DNA from: QUBU01 sp014337915
Lineage (GTDB): Bacteria; Pseudomonadota; Gammaproteobacteria; Steroidobacterales; GCA-2729495
Length of the DNA stretch: 64,000 nucleotides
Reading direction: 5' to 3'
Assembly (NCBI GenBank): GCA_030263395.1
Contig: SZOW01000001.1
Coordinates: 62,001 to 126,000 of the forward strand
In this document: piece by piece, positions 13,662-21,702 of the stretch
Layout of the letters: every line of letters begins with the position of its first letter
Numbering within the stretch: position 1 is the first letter of the stretch
The notes under the pieces: generated by a model
Seen by the model: the letters and a program-made list of their open reading frames with translations, nothing else
What the model was told of the DNA's origin: nothing
Database searches by the model: none
Program-made: the position numbers and the translations under genes

Positions 13662-14195
13662 TTGGCCCACGACGAGAAGAAAACGCGCGAGTTCATGCCG
13701 CTGTCGATCGCGGTGCTGACGGTCTCCGACACGCGCACGCGTGCCGACGATCGCTCCGGTGACCTGCTCGCCTCGCGCATCGAGGCCGGCGGCCACCGCC
13801 TGGCCGCGCGCGGCATCGAGAAGGACGACATCTACCGGATCCGCGCCGTGGTTTCCGCCTGGATTGCCGACCCTGCCGTCGATGCCATCATCACCACCGG
13901 CGGCACCGGGCTGACCGGCCGCGACGGCACGCCGGAAGCGGTGGCGCCGCTGCTCGACAAGGAGATCGCCGGCTTCGGCGAGCTGTTCCGTAGCCTCTCG
14001 TTCGACGAGATCGGCGCCTCGACGCTGCAGTCGCGTTGCCTGGGCGGCGTCGCCAACGGCACCTTCCTGTTCTGCCTGCCCGGCTCCACCGGTGCCTGCG
14101 CCACCGGCTGGGACCGCATCCTCGCCCCACAGCTCGACTACCGCACGCGGCCCTGCAACTTCGTCGAACTCATCCCGCGGCTGCTGGAGAAATGA
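13662..14195 (+). CDS. moaB: Molybdenum cofactor biosynthesis protein MoaB (MogA-like adenylyltransferase)
   Basis: A 177-residue MoaB/MogA-fold protein, expected to adenylylate molybdopterin before MoeA acts. Visible motifs are LSIAVLTVSDTRTRADDRSG, TTGGTGLTGRDGTPEA and PGSTGAC. I chose TTG 13662 because AHDEKKTREFMPLSIAVL follows the usual MoaB N terminus and a GGGAG sequence lies upstream; an ATG at 13695 would remove that conserved lead-in. gloB begins one base after the stop codon, so the two are probably one transcript. Confidence 0.9.
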   Translation: MAHDEKKTREFMPLSIAVLTVSDTRTRADDRSGDLLASRIEAGGHRLAARGIEKDDIYRIRAVVSAWIADPAVDAIITTGGTGLTGRDGTPEAVAPLLDKEIAGFGELFRSLSFDEIGASTLQSRCLGGVANGTFLFCLPGSTGACATGWDRILAPQLDYRTRPCNFVELIPRLLEK

Positions 14196-14196
14196 C

Positions 14197-14994
14197 ATGA
14201 CCCAGGCGTCGGCCCCGCATCACCTCCCCATCCTCGAGGTCTTCCAGTTCCCCTGCCTGGACGACAACTACGGCTACCTCATCCGCGACCGCGAGGCCGG
14301 GATCTGCGCCAGCGTGGACACACCCTCCGCCGCCGCCGTCGAGGCGGCGCTGGCCGAGACCGGCTGGAAGCTCGACTTCATCTTCAACACCCACCACCAC
14401 GAGGACCACACCGGTGGCAACCTCGAGCTCAAGGCACGGACCGGCTGCCGTATCGTCGGCCCGCGCGCCGACGCCGCACGCATCCCCGGCATCGACCAGC
14501 AGGTCGGCGAAGGCGATGTCGTCACGCTCGGAAGGCACCGCGCGCGCGTCCTGGACACACCCGGACACACCCGCGGCCACATCGTCTATGTCTTCGACGA
14601 GGACCAGGCCGTCTTCGTCGGCGACACGCTGTTCTCCATGGGCTGCGGCCGGCTGTTCGAAGGCACGCCGGAACAGATGTGGATCTCGCTGCAGAAGCTG
14701 CGGCGGCTGCCGGACCCGATGCGGGTGTTCTGCGCCCACGAGTACACGCAGAAGAACGCGCATTTCGCCATCGGCCTGGAACCGGACAACGCGGACCTGC
14801 GCGAGCGCGTCGCCGAGGTGGACCAGCTGCGCGAACTCGACATGCCGACGGTGCCCTCCACCATCGGCCGCGAGCGGCTGACCAATCCCTTCCTGCGGCC
14901 CGACAGCCCCGAGCTACAGGCCACGCTCGGTCTCCGCGGCGCCTCGCTGATCGAGGTGTTCGCCGAGACCCGGCGGCGGCGCAACGAGTTCTAG
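14197..14994 (+). CDS. gloB: Hydroxyacylglutathione hydrolase (glyoxalase II)
   Basis: A 265-residue metallo-beta-lactamase-fold thioesterase. It hydrolyses S-lactoylglutathione to lactate and glutathione, completing methylglyoxal detoxification. The dinuclear metal site is seen in THHHEDHTGG, and the other ligands in TPGHTRGH, FVGDTLF and AHEYT. Its C terminus RRRRNEF is typical. It follows moaB with a one-base gap; a glyoxalase I gene is not present in the window. Confidence 0.93.
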   Translation: MTQASAPHHLPILEVFQFPCLDDNYGYLIRDREAGICASVDTPSAAAVEAALAETGWKLDFIFNTHHHEDHTGGNLELKARTGCRIVGPRADAARIPGIDQQVGEGDVVTLGRHRARVLDTPGHTRGHIVYVFDEDQAVFVGDTLFSMGCGRLFEGTPEQMWISLQKLRRLPDPMRVFCAHEYTQKNAHFAIGLEPDNADLRERVAEVDQLRELDMPTVPSTIGRERLTNPFLRPDSPELQATLGLRGASLIEVFAETRRRRNEF

Positions 14995-15020
14995 GCAGCC
15001 GCAGCCGGAACGGTTACACT
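14992..15020 (+). promoter_or_regulatory. Possible sigma-70 promoter for tRNA-Arg
   Basis: TAGGCA at 14992-14997 and TACACT at 15015-15020 are separated by 17 bases and each match four of six consensus positions. A GC-rich stretch follows the -10, as is common for stable-RNA promoters. It overlaps the end of gloB and lies about 60 bases before the tRNA. Judged by eye only. Confidence 0.35.
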
Positions 15021-15079
15021 GCCGCGCCCTGCGGCAGCGGGCCGGTTCCCGCGCCGCTGCCCCGCAGGCAGGTCCCAGT

Positions 15080-15156
15080 GCGCCCGTAGCTCAGCTGGAT
15101 AGAGCACCAGGCTACGAACTTGGGGGTCGGGAGTTCGAATCTCTCCGGGCGCGCCA
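15080..15156 (+). tRNA. tRNA-Arg (anticodon ACG)
   Basis: A 77-nt cloverleaf folds by hand. The acceptor stem GCGCCCG pairs with CGGGCGC, followed by discriminator G and an encoded CCA. The anticodon stem CCAGG/CTTGG holds loop CTACGAA with anticodon ACG at 15114-15116, and the T arm is GGGAG-TTCGAAT-CTCTC. A34 would be edited to inosine so that one tRNA reads CGU, CGC and CGA. A GC-rich hairpin at 15170-15194 follows, without a T run. Confidence 0.97.
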
Positions 15157-15484
15157 CCCTTGCCGCATCCAGCCGCCCCGCCCGGGGCCGGCTGCGGTTG
15201 GCCACCGTGGAACGGATGCCCGCAAGCTTTAGCCTTCATGTCCGTTCGGTATTACGGTAAAAAAGCCGTGTAAGTTACTTATTTGACAGGTTATAGTGAC
15301 TGGAACAAACAGAATAAATGGTGCCAGACACCATTAAAGCGATGAACCCCAGCCCTGCCGCCAGACTCCAGGGTAGCCAGCGTCGGCGTGCACTGGCACT
15401 GCGGATTGCCCAGGCCCGCCAGGCCACGCACCAGATACTCAAGGCGCTCGCATTACCGGCCAGGACAGCCAGGCGCCGAGTCGG
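15157..15484. other. Intergenic stretch after tRNA-Arg, with an AT-rich patch and a hairpin
   Basis: The first 80 bases are GC-rich and include the hairpin at 15170-15194. From about 15235 to 15340 the sequence becomes clearly poorer in G+C than anything around it. It contains a perfect TTGACA at 15283-15288 and a TATAGT at 15292-15297, but these are too close together to form one promoter. A palindromic element sits at 15316-15335, and a 48-codon open frame runs from 15342. No integrase or copy of the tRNA 3' end was seen. Confidence 0.5.
15316..15335 (+). repeat. Variant copy of the dispersed AAATGGTGCC element, here a perfect hairpin
   Basis: AAATGGTGCCAGACA at 15316-15330 matches the first 15 bases of the elements at 50146 and 52506 with one change. 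Here the right half is replaced so that AATGGTG (15317-15323) and CACCATT (15329-15335) form a perfect 7-bp stem around CCAGA. Its role is unknown. Confidence 0.55.
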
Positions 15485-15488
15485 CTAG
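15342..15488 (+). CDS. Possible small basic protein (48 aa)
   Basis: An ATG frame encoding 48 residues, rich in Arg and Ala, ending ARTARRRVG. It begins seven bases after the hairpin element and ends in a CTAG that also holds the stop codon of the leftward zinc-ribbon gene. There is no convincing ribosome binding site and I do not recognise the sequence. Chance is a realistic explanation. Confidence 0.2.
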   Translation: MNPSPAARLQGSQRRRALALRIAQARQATHQILKALALPARTARRRVG

Positions 15489-15874
15489 CGTCGTCCTCCG
15501 CCGCCCGGCCGAAAGATATCGACGGTCAGCGTGAAGCTGCGCTCCTCCAGGGGATGCAGCGCGCCGACACCGACCACCTGCCGGGCGATTTCCTCGCCGC
15601 GCTCGTTGCGGATGGTCAGCACCATGGAATATTCCCAGGACTCTCCCTCCGCCGGGTGACGGATGGTGCCCGATACGCGCAGCGGCGACAGCTCGGCAAC
15701 CGCCGCGGGCGGATCGGCGGCGCGCTCGAAGCGCAGGTAGCCCTGGCAGGCGGGGCAGATGCTCGCACTCTCGAGGATGGTGGTCTTGCAATGCGGGCAC
15801 AGGCGCGTGCGCCCGGCGCTGCTCCTGGCAGCCGTGGACCGGCCGAGGAACAGCGGCCGCGTTGGGTTCGCCAT
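15485..15874 (-). CDS. Hypothetical zinc-ribbon protein
   Basis: 129 residues. A CPHC...CPAC pair near residues 26-44 forms a four-cysteine zinc ribbon, followed by a beta-rich domain of about 70 residues (ELSPLRVSGTIRH to FTLTVDIFRPGG). I recognise no named family beyond the ribbon. It starts 13 bases after the bactofilin gene ends, so the two are probably co-transcribed and the protein may act with bactofilin; that is inference from position only. Confidence 0.7.
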   Translation of the reverse strand: MANPTRPLFLGRSTAARSSAGRTRLCPHCKTTILESASICPACQGYLRFERAADPPAAVAELSPLRVSGTIRHPAEGESWEYSMVLTIRNERGEEIARQVVGVGALHPLEERSFTLTVDIFRPGGGGRR

Positions 15875-15887
15875 GGTCGCGAACCGC

Positions 15888-16388
15888 TCAGGCGCTGGCC
15901 GCCACTGCCTTCATGCCCTTCTCGTCCCAGCCGAACTCCGCGTTGCCGCGCATCTTCGAGCCCGCGGCGACAGTGAGCGTGCCCGCCTTGACGTCACCGG
16001 CCAGTACGCCGGATTCCAGGAGCTCGACGCGGGCAGCACCATTGATGTTGCCGTGCAGTTCGCCGGCGATCACCACCGTCCTGGCATAGACCTGCCCGGT
16101 GAGATGGGCACCGGGTTCGATGGTGAGGTTGCCGTCGACGTGGACGTCACCCTTGAAGCGGCCGGCGAGACGCACGTGGCCGGCGCCTTCGATCTTGCCC
16201 TCGATGGCGAGGTCGGCAGCGATGACGGTTTCCTTGGCCACGGGCCGCTCGGCCCGGCGTGCAGCCTCGGCCGGCATCGGCATGGGCGCAACTTTCTCCG
16301 GCTCACGCGCCGCGGCCGTTGCCGTGCTGGCGGTCGGGACCGGGTTTGCGGGCGGGGGTGATTGTTCTTTCCACAGGGCCATGTTCAT
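15888..16388 (-). CDS. Bactofilin (polymer-forming cytoskeletal protein)
   Basis: 166 residues. After a Pro/Ala-rich N-terminal tail of about 65 residues comes the right-handed beta-helix of bactofilins: IEGKIEGAGHVRLAGRFKGD, then repeated turns ending near GNAEFGWDE. Bactofilins polymerise without nucleotide and scaffold cell-wall or envelope enzymes at the inner membrane. GAGG lies five bases before the ATG at 16388; a second ATG at 16382 is possible. A TTGACC (16443-16448 on the minus strand) could be a -35 element, but no good -10 follows. Confidence 0.88.
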   Translation of the reverse strand: MNMALWKEQSPPPANPVPTASTATAAAREPEKVAPMPMPAEAARRAERPVAKETVIAADLAIEGKIEGAGHVRLAGRFKGDVHVDGNLTIEPGAHLTGQVYARTVVIAGELHGNINGAARVELLESGVLAGDVKAGTLTVAAGSKMRGNAEFGWDEKGMKAVAASA

Positions 16389-16536
16389 GTCCTCAATCTT
16401 GTTTTGGCCAGAAGCGACTAATTACACGCAAGTTACGGCCCAGGTCAAACCGGATTGCCCAGCTCCCGGAAAAGCCTTGGCGGGCCAAGGCATGGCAGCG
16501 GGGCGGCAGGCGAGGTGACAGGCCCAGCCGCGCAGC

Positions 16537-17334
16537 TCAGCGGCTGTCAGCAGGCCACAGCGCCTGGAAATCCCGATGCACGCCGAGGTCCGCGCCGTCG
16601 CCCGCCAGCTGCGATGGCCGGAAGCCGGAGGCGATGGAGCTGACGGTGACCCGTCGATCCTCCACCGTGAATTGCGCCCGCCACTGCTTCACCGCCAGCT
16701 GCAGGCCAGTATCGAGGCGGCGTATGCGCCGGTAGGGATGCGGCTGCGGCCCAAGCGCAAGTGTTGCCACCAGGCGTTCGCGCAGCGGCAGGTCGCTGTG
16801 GGCCTCAATCCAGGCCACCTGCTGTTCCGCGAGCGGCTCGAACCCGACCTCCCAGGCCGGCAACGGATCGGCCGCCGCCTCGAGCCAGCCGCTGCGCGCC
16901 GCCGGATGCGCATCCGTGTACGGCACGTAGGGCTTGAGGTCGAGCACCGGAGTGCCATCGAGCATGTCGGCGCCGCTGACGAACAGCGTCAGGCCCTCGA
17001 TGCGTTCCAGCCGCAGCGCCGAGAGGCCAAGCGGATTCGGCCGGTGCGGTGCCCGGGTCGCGAACACGCCCTTGCGACCGGAAGTGCTTCGTGGCGGCAG
17101 CACCTTCGGCCGCCAGCCCTGGTTGAGGTGAAACCAGAACAGCACCCAGATGTATTCCCAGCCGTCGAGGTCCTCCAGCGCGTGCTCGAAATTCCGCCCG
17201 GGATAGAGGTGGATCTCGGCGCCGAGGTCGGCTGCCGCGGCCGGCTGCCGCGCGGCCTCGACCCGGCTCAGCACCGGCGCCCGCACGATGCCGATCGGCT
17301 CGAGGACCAGCGCTTGCGGCAGCCGTCCCGACAT
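16537..17334 (-). CDS. trmO: tRNA m6t6A37 methyltransferase TrmO
   Basis: 265 residues of the TsaA/TrmO family, slightly longer than the E. coli enzyme. It methylates N6 of threonylcarbamoyladenosine-37 in threonine tRNA using SAM. Visible hallmarks are LEPIGIVRAP near the start, LDGWEYIWVLFWFHLN, FATRAPHRPNPLGLSALRLE and LDLKPYVPYTDAH. The start at 17334 (MSGRLPQALVLEPIG) lies ten bases past the stop of the channel gene; the longer frame upstream overlaps that gene and is not conserved. Confidence 0.93.
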   Translation of the reverse strand: MSGRLPQALVLEPIGIVRAPVLSRVEAARQPAAAADLGAEIHLYPGRNFEHALEDLDGWEYIWVLFWFHLNQGWRPKVLPPRSTSGRKGVFATRAPHRPNPLGLSALRLERIEGLTLFVSGADMLDGTPVLDLKPYVPYTDAHPAARSGWLEAAADPLPAWEVGFEPLAEQQVAWIEAHSDLPLRERLVATLALGPQPHPYRRIRRLDTGLQLAVKQWRAQFTVEDRRVTVSSIASGFRPSQLAGDGADLGVHRDFQALWPADSR

Positions 17335-17344
17335 GACCTGCCGC

Positions 17345-19768
17345 TCAGGAACCGGCAGCAGGCGGCGGCGCTGCCGTCGGCAGCAGACGCACCTCGCGCT
17401 GCGGGAACGGAATGGAAATGCCGGCGGCGTTGAGGCTGTCGTAGATGCCCATGGCCAGCGCGCTGGTGGTGACCAGCAGCCGGTCCGCATCCGGGGTCCA
17501 GGCCAGCACCTGGAAATTGAGCGCGCTGTCGCCGAAGCCCGTGAGCGCCACCACCGGCACCGGTTCGGTGGCGACATCCGGCGTGCGGGCGCAGACCTCG
17601 AGCAGAAGCGCCTGCACCTGGCGTGGGTCGCTGCCATAGGCAACGCCGACTGCGACCTCGATGCGGCGCATGCGATCGGACAGGGTCCAGTTGGTCACCT
17701 CGCCGGAAATGAAGGTGCTGTTCGGCACGATCACATCGGCACCGTCCGCGGTCCGTACGGTCGTGGCGCGCAGGCCGATGTCGCTGACGCGCCCGGTACT
17801 CTGCCCCACGGCGATCAGGTCACCGGCCTGGAACGGCCGCTCGAAGGCGAGCACGATGCCGGAGACGAAGTTGTTGACGATGTTCTGCAGGCCAAAGCCG
17901 ATGCCGACGCCGAGCGCGCTGACCACCAGGGTGAGCTGGCTGAGCTGGAAGCCAGCGGCCGCCAGCGCCATCAGCATGCCGACCGTCAGCAGCAGGTAGT
18001 AGATGAGGCGTGAAGCCGCCGCGCGCGCACCGCTGGCGAGCGGCAGGCGCGTCAGCACGTCCTCGTCAAGGACGAAGCGCGTGAAGCGCGCGATGACGAC
18101 CGCCAGCGTGATGCCGATTCCGAAGGCCAGCAGGTCCAGCAGCGACAGGCTGATGCCGCCCACTTCCAGTTTCGCCCCGGCAAATTCCCGCAGCGCATCC
18201 CACAGTGGCGCCGAAAACGGAAAGACACGGACCACCACCGGCAGCGCCAGGAACAGCAGCGCGAGGTTCACCAGCTGGTGCCCGCGGCGACTGACTTCCC
18301 CGGGGAAGTCGCGCACGGCGCGCAGACGCCGCAGGGCCGGGCGCTCCAGCAACTGCTCCCAGATCTCGCCGAGCACCTGCGAGAGCACTGCCAGCACCAC
18401 CGGCAGCAGGGCAAACAGCAGCACGCCTTCCACCAGCTGCCGGCCGAGGCGCACGTAGCCGATGATGATCGCCACCAGCCCGGCCGCCACCAGCAACTGC
18501 GCGGCGGCCAGTGCCAGGCGCGAGACGCCCAGCAGGCGCGGCGGCCGCGCAGTGGCCGCAAACGCCGCGTAGGCCGTGGCCAGGCGCCGCAGCAGCAGCC
18601 AGCTGGCGGCACCGATCAGCAGGAAACCGAGCGAGCCTGCGGCATGCCCGCCCAGCAGCAGCGTCAGCCAGGTGCCCACCACGCTAAGCAGCAGCAGGCT
18701 GCGCAATGGCAACCGCACGCTGGCAGGCACCATCAGCGGCAGCAGCGGCCAGGCGGCACCGACCACCAGCACGATGCGCAACAGGCCCACGCCCGCAGGC
18801 AGGCGCAGGTCCGCCAGGTCCGCCGCGAGCACGGCCCAGATGAGCACGGCGGCAGCAAGTGGGCGGCGCACGAACAACTGGCCGGCCGCGGCCTCGGCGC
18901 CGGCATGCAGTGCCACCCGACGTAGCATCAGCAGGCCCACGACCAGCAGCCCGAGCAGCAGCAGTGCCATGAAGCTGCGCTGCGGATAGGTCCGCACCAT
19001 GTCGGCAGCGCTGTTCCAGGTCTCGACGACGCTTTCCCGGAAATCGATCCTGGCCGGTTTCCGGCCCGACAGCGACCGCCACAGTGGCGGCTGGTCCGGG
19101 GCCAGGGTTGCCGCCGTATCGGCGCGATAGGCTGCTTCAATGTCCGCGAGGGCCGCGCTGATGCTCTGTTGCATGTCGCTGGCTCGATCCGACTGGATCA
19201 CCACCGCATCGAGGGCGTGCACCGTGGACACCCGCAACCGCTCCAGGCTGCTGTCCAGGGCGAGCATCCGGGAACGCAGCGCTTCGGGCACGTCAGCGGC
19301 CTGAGGTCCGCTGCGCACCTGCCGGATGAACTCGCTGCCGGTGCGCACGACCTCGCGCCCGCGCTCCAGGCCGGCAGCGCGAACATCGAGCGGCGCACGC
19401 GCTGCAGCCACGCTGGCGGCCAGGCGCGTCAGCGCCTCGGCCAGGCTGTCCTGGTTGATGGGCGACAGCAGCGCCAGCTCGGCGGGTGCAGCTTCCGCCA
19501 GCCGGGCGGCGAGCTGCGGTTCGAGGGTATCCAGCGCACGCTGCACGGCTGCCAGGTCCTCGGGTGCCGCGAGAGAGGCCTCGACCGTGGCGACGGTGCC
19601 GGCAATGCGATCCAGCTCCCGCGACAGCTCGACCATTGACAGCGGGGCGGGAGCAGCCGCTGTGGGCAACGCCGCTGGCGCGGCGTCCGGCACCGGCGCG
19701 GCAGGCAGCGCGGGCACCGCCGCCAGCATCGTCCAGAGCAGCAGGAGGCCGGGTGCGGATTTTTGCAT
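17345..19768 (-). CDS. Mechanosensitive ion channel of the MscS/MscK class
   Basis: An 807-residue channel. It has a signal peptide (about residues 1-24), a periplasmic helical region to about 235, roughly ten membrane spans from about 255 to 600, and the MscS core. The pore helix is followed by GIGFGLQNIVNNFVSGIVLA and ERPFQAGDLI, the MscS signature that links pore to beta domain, then IVPNSTFISGEVTNWT. Such channels open under osmotic downshock. The large N-terminal extension resembles the DUF3772 group. trmO follows with a ten-base gap, so it is probably the first gene of that transcript. Confidence 0.9.
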   Translation of the reverse strand: MQKSAPGLLLLWTMLAAVPALPAAPVPDAAPAALPTAAAPAPLSMVELSRELDRIAGTVATVEASLAAPEDLAAVQRALDTLEPQLAARLAEAAPAELALLSPINQDSLAEALTRLAASVAAARAPLDVRAAGLERGREVVRTGSEFIRQVRSGPQAADVPEALRSRMLALDSSLERLRVSTVHALDAVVIQSDRASDMQQSISAALADIEAAYRADTAATLAPDQPPLWRSLSGRKPARIDFRESVVETWNSAADMVRTYPQRSFMALLLLGLLVVGLLMLRRVALHAGAEAAAGQLFVRRPLAAAVLIWAVLAADLADLRLPAGVGLLRIVLVVGAAWPLLPLMVPASVRLPLRSLLLLSVVGTWLTLLLGGHAAGSLGFLLIGAASWLLLRRLATAYAAFAATARPPRLLGVSRLALAAAQLLVAAGLVAIIIGYVRLGRQLVEGVLLFALLPVVLAVLSQVLGEIWEQLLERPALRRLRAVRDFPGEVSRRGHQLVNLALLFLALPVVVRVFPFSAPLWDALREFAGAKLEVGGISLSLLDLLAFGIGITLAVVIARFTRFVLDEDVLTRLPLASGARAAASRLIYYLLLTVGMLMALAAAGFQLSQLTLVVSALGVGIGFGLQNIVNNFVSGIVLAFERPFQAGDLIAVGQSTGRVSDIGLRATTVRTADGADVIVPNSTFISGEVTNWTLSDRMRRIEVAVGVAYGSDPRQVQALLLEVCARTPDVATEPVPVVALTGFGDSALNFQVLAWTPDADRLLVTTSALAMGIYDSLNAAGISIPFPQREVRLLPTAAPPPAAGS

Positions 19769-19810
19769 GGCCGCGATTGTAGCGAAGTCGCAGCCGCGGC
19801 AGGCCGTGCT

Positions 19811-21013
19811 TCAGTAGAGCAGGAAGGCGCGGCGCTCCTCGGCCCAGGCGGCTTCGTCACGGCCGGCGAGCGCATCGAGGTCGCCGGGCATCGCCGCGGG
19901 ATCATCGACCCACCGGCGCAGCAGCTCGCTGCCATTGATGACGTCGATTGCCAGCCTGCCCTGCTCGTACTCGTAGGGGAAATCACGCCACAGCGGATAG
20001 TCGGGCCGCAGGCTGCGCAGCGCCTTGAAGGCCAGCGCCTGCAGGCGCCATGGGCGGAAGGCCTGGTGGTCGTAGCCGCGCGCATCGACGTGGACCTGAA
20101 GGCCGGCGCAGAGCTGGCCGACGTGCTTGTGGAAGGTCGGCTCGAACCAGCAGGCACGCAGCCGGCAGCCTGCGAGCCAGTCGGGCGCGAGCTGCCGCAT
20201 CCGGCGCAGCAGCGCCGGCGCATCGAGATCCGGCGCGCCGAACAGCTCCAGGGGGCGCGTCGTGCCGCGGCCCTCCGACAGCGTGGTGCCCTCCAGCAGC
20301 ACGGTGCCGGCATAGCAGCGCGCCATGGCGAGACTCGACGCATTGGGACTCGGATTCACCCAGCTGCGCTGGCGCAGCGGCCAGCCATGGCCCGGCGCGG
20401 CATCCGGATTCCAGCCGGCAAGCGGCACCACGCGGAAATCGACGTCGAGCCGCAACTGCTTCAGGAACCAGTGGCCGAGTTCGCCCAGGGTGAGGCCGTG
20501 CCGCATCGGCAGCGGGCCCGCGCCGACAAAGCTCTCCCAGCCAGGTCGCAGCATCAGTCCTTCGACCGGTCGGCCCACCGGGTTCGGCCGGTCCAGCACC
20601 CACACCGCTTTGCCGAAGCGGGCCGCCTCCTCGAGCACGTAGCGCAGCGTGGTAATGAAGGTATAGATGCGGCAGCCGAGGTCCTGCAGGTCCACCAGCA
20701 GGACGTCGAAGGTATCGAGCATGGCCGGCGTCGGGCGGCGCACCTCGCCATAGAGGCTGAACACCGGGATGCGATGCACCGGATCGACGTAGTCTGGCGA
20801 CTCGATCATATTGTCCTGCTTGTCGCCGCGCAGGCCATGCTGTGGCCCGAAGGCGCTGGTGAGCCGCAGGCCACGCATGCGCGCCAGCAGGTCGAGGCTG
20901 TGTCCGAGATCGGGCAGCACTGAGGCCGGGTGAGCCAGCAGCGCCACCCGGCGGCCCGCGAGTTCCTGGCGCAGTGCCTTGTCGCTGCGCAGCCGGTCGA
21001 TACCAAACTTCAT
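19811..21013 (-). CDS. DUF1343 / NamZ-like exo-beta-N-acetylmuramidase
   Basis: 400 residues, the usual length of the DUF1343 family, whose characterised member NamZ removes N-acetylmuramic acid from the non-reducing end of peptidoglycan fragments. Typical segments are GRRVALLAHPASV, TSAFGPQHGLRGDKQD, DVLLVDLQDLGCRIYTFI, WVLDRPNPVG and GTTLSEGRGTTRPLELFGAP. No signal peptide is visible, so a cytoplasmic recycling role is my inference. The start at 21013 was chosen because MKFGIDRL opens the conserved region. The DOMON-like gene upstream ends 22 bases before it. Confidence 0.88.
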   Translation of the reverse strand: MKFGIDRLRSDKALRQELAGRRVALLAHPASVLPDLGHSLDLLARMRGLRLTSAFGPQHGLRGDKQDNMIESPDYVDPVHRIPVFSLYGEVRRPTPAMLDTFDVLLVDLQDLGCRIYTFITTLRYVLEEAARFGKAVWVLDRPNPVGRPVEGLMLRPGWESFVGAGPLPMRHGLTLGELGHWFLKQLRLDVDFRVVPLAGWNPDAAPGHGWPLRQRSWVNPSPNASSLAMARCYAGTVLLEGTTLSEGRGTTRPLELFGAPDLDAPALLRRMRQLAPDWLAGCRLRACWFEPTFHKHVGQLCAGLQVHVDARGYDHQAFRPWRLQALAFKALRSLRPDYPLWRDFPYEYEQGRLAIDVINGSELLRRWVDDPAAMPGDLDALAGRDEAAWAEERRAFLLY

Positions 21014-21035
21014 GAAAGCCGCCGTCCCCCTTGCG

Positions 21036-21575
21036 TCAGGCCGCTGGCGACGCCGGGGCCAGCTCCAGCACCCGTGCCGCCGCATGATGGAAGTCCGGCG
21101 CACCCGGCGGATGCCGCAGCGCCCAGTGGCTGATTGTGCCTGATTGCGTCTCGATGACGGCGCAGAGCGCGATGTGCAGTGGGCCACTGGTTGCCGCCAG
21201 AGGCGGTAGCCTGGCCGAGATCGCCAGCGCCCGTGGGCCGCGTGCGCAGTGGATGCCGGGTGGCGCCACCAGCGCCTGTGGCCTCATGCCCTGCCGGTAG
21301 GCGTCGAAGCGATACGCCGCCCAGTCACCCGATGGCGCGACATTCAGTTCGAGGTAAGCCTCCAGGCCAGGCCCGCCGATGAAGGCCTCGAAACAGCTGT
21401 GCTGCCACAGCCCGTCTGCCCGCCGGCCGGTTCGCGGTGCCGGCAACCGCAACGCATGGAGGTCGGCCGCCAGCTCCCACTGGATCACCAGGCCCGCATC
21501 GGCAGCACGGCTGGCGCTGGCGTCGAGCCGGGTGACGGGCGTGGTACCGGCGTCCGGGTGTGGCAGCAGCTGCAT
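21036..21575 (-). CDS. DOMON-like domain protein
   Basis: 179 residues with a single beta-sandwich-type domain: LWQHSCFEAFIGGPGLEAYL, ELNVAPSGDWAAYRFDAYR and LHIALCAVIETQSG. These match the DOMON-like/CBM9-like family known from gammaproteobacteria. No signal peptide is visible and the biochemical function is not established. It lies directly upstream of the NamZ-like gene on the same strand, which suggests co-transcription and a possible link to sugar or wall metabolism. The ATG at 21575 fits the family start. Confidence 0.75.
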   Translation of the reverse strand: MQLLPHPDAGTTPVTRLDASASRAADAGLVIQWELAADLHALRLPAPRTGRRADGLWQHSCFEAFIGGPGLEAYLELNVAPSGDWAAYRFDAYRQGMRPQALVAPPGIHCARGPRALAISARLPPLAATSGPLHIALCAVIETQSGTISHWALRHPPGAPDFHHAAARVLELAPASPAA

Positions 21576-21647
21576 GATGCCGGCGAGTGTACGGGCAAAC
21601 CCGCCGCGGGGAAGCCGCTGGCGGGATTTCAGTCCCCGGGAAATGCA

Positions 21648-21674
21648 AAACCCCGGGGGTGGACCCCGGGGTTT
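21648..21674 (-). terminator. Rho-independent terminator of the PEP-CTERM-like gene
   Basis: AAACCCCGGGG and CCCCGGGGTTT form a perfect 11-bp stem around a five-base loop, about 30 bases past the stop codon at 21703. On the minus strand it is followed by a broken T run (TTTTGCATTT). Confidence 0.8.
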
Positions 21675-21702
21675 CTGCAGGCGATCGCAGCGTCGCAGAG
21701 GT

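Noticed and set aside
15283..15297. TTGACA and TATAGT as one promoter
   Set aside because: The two hexamers are three bases apart, far too close to work together.
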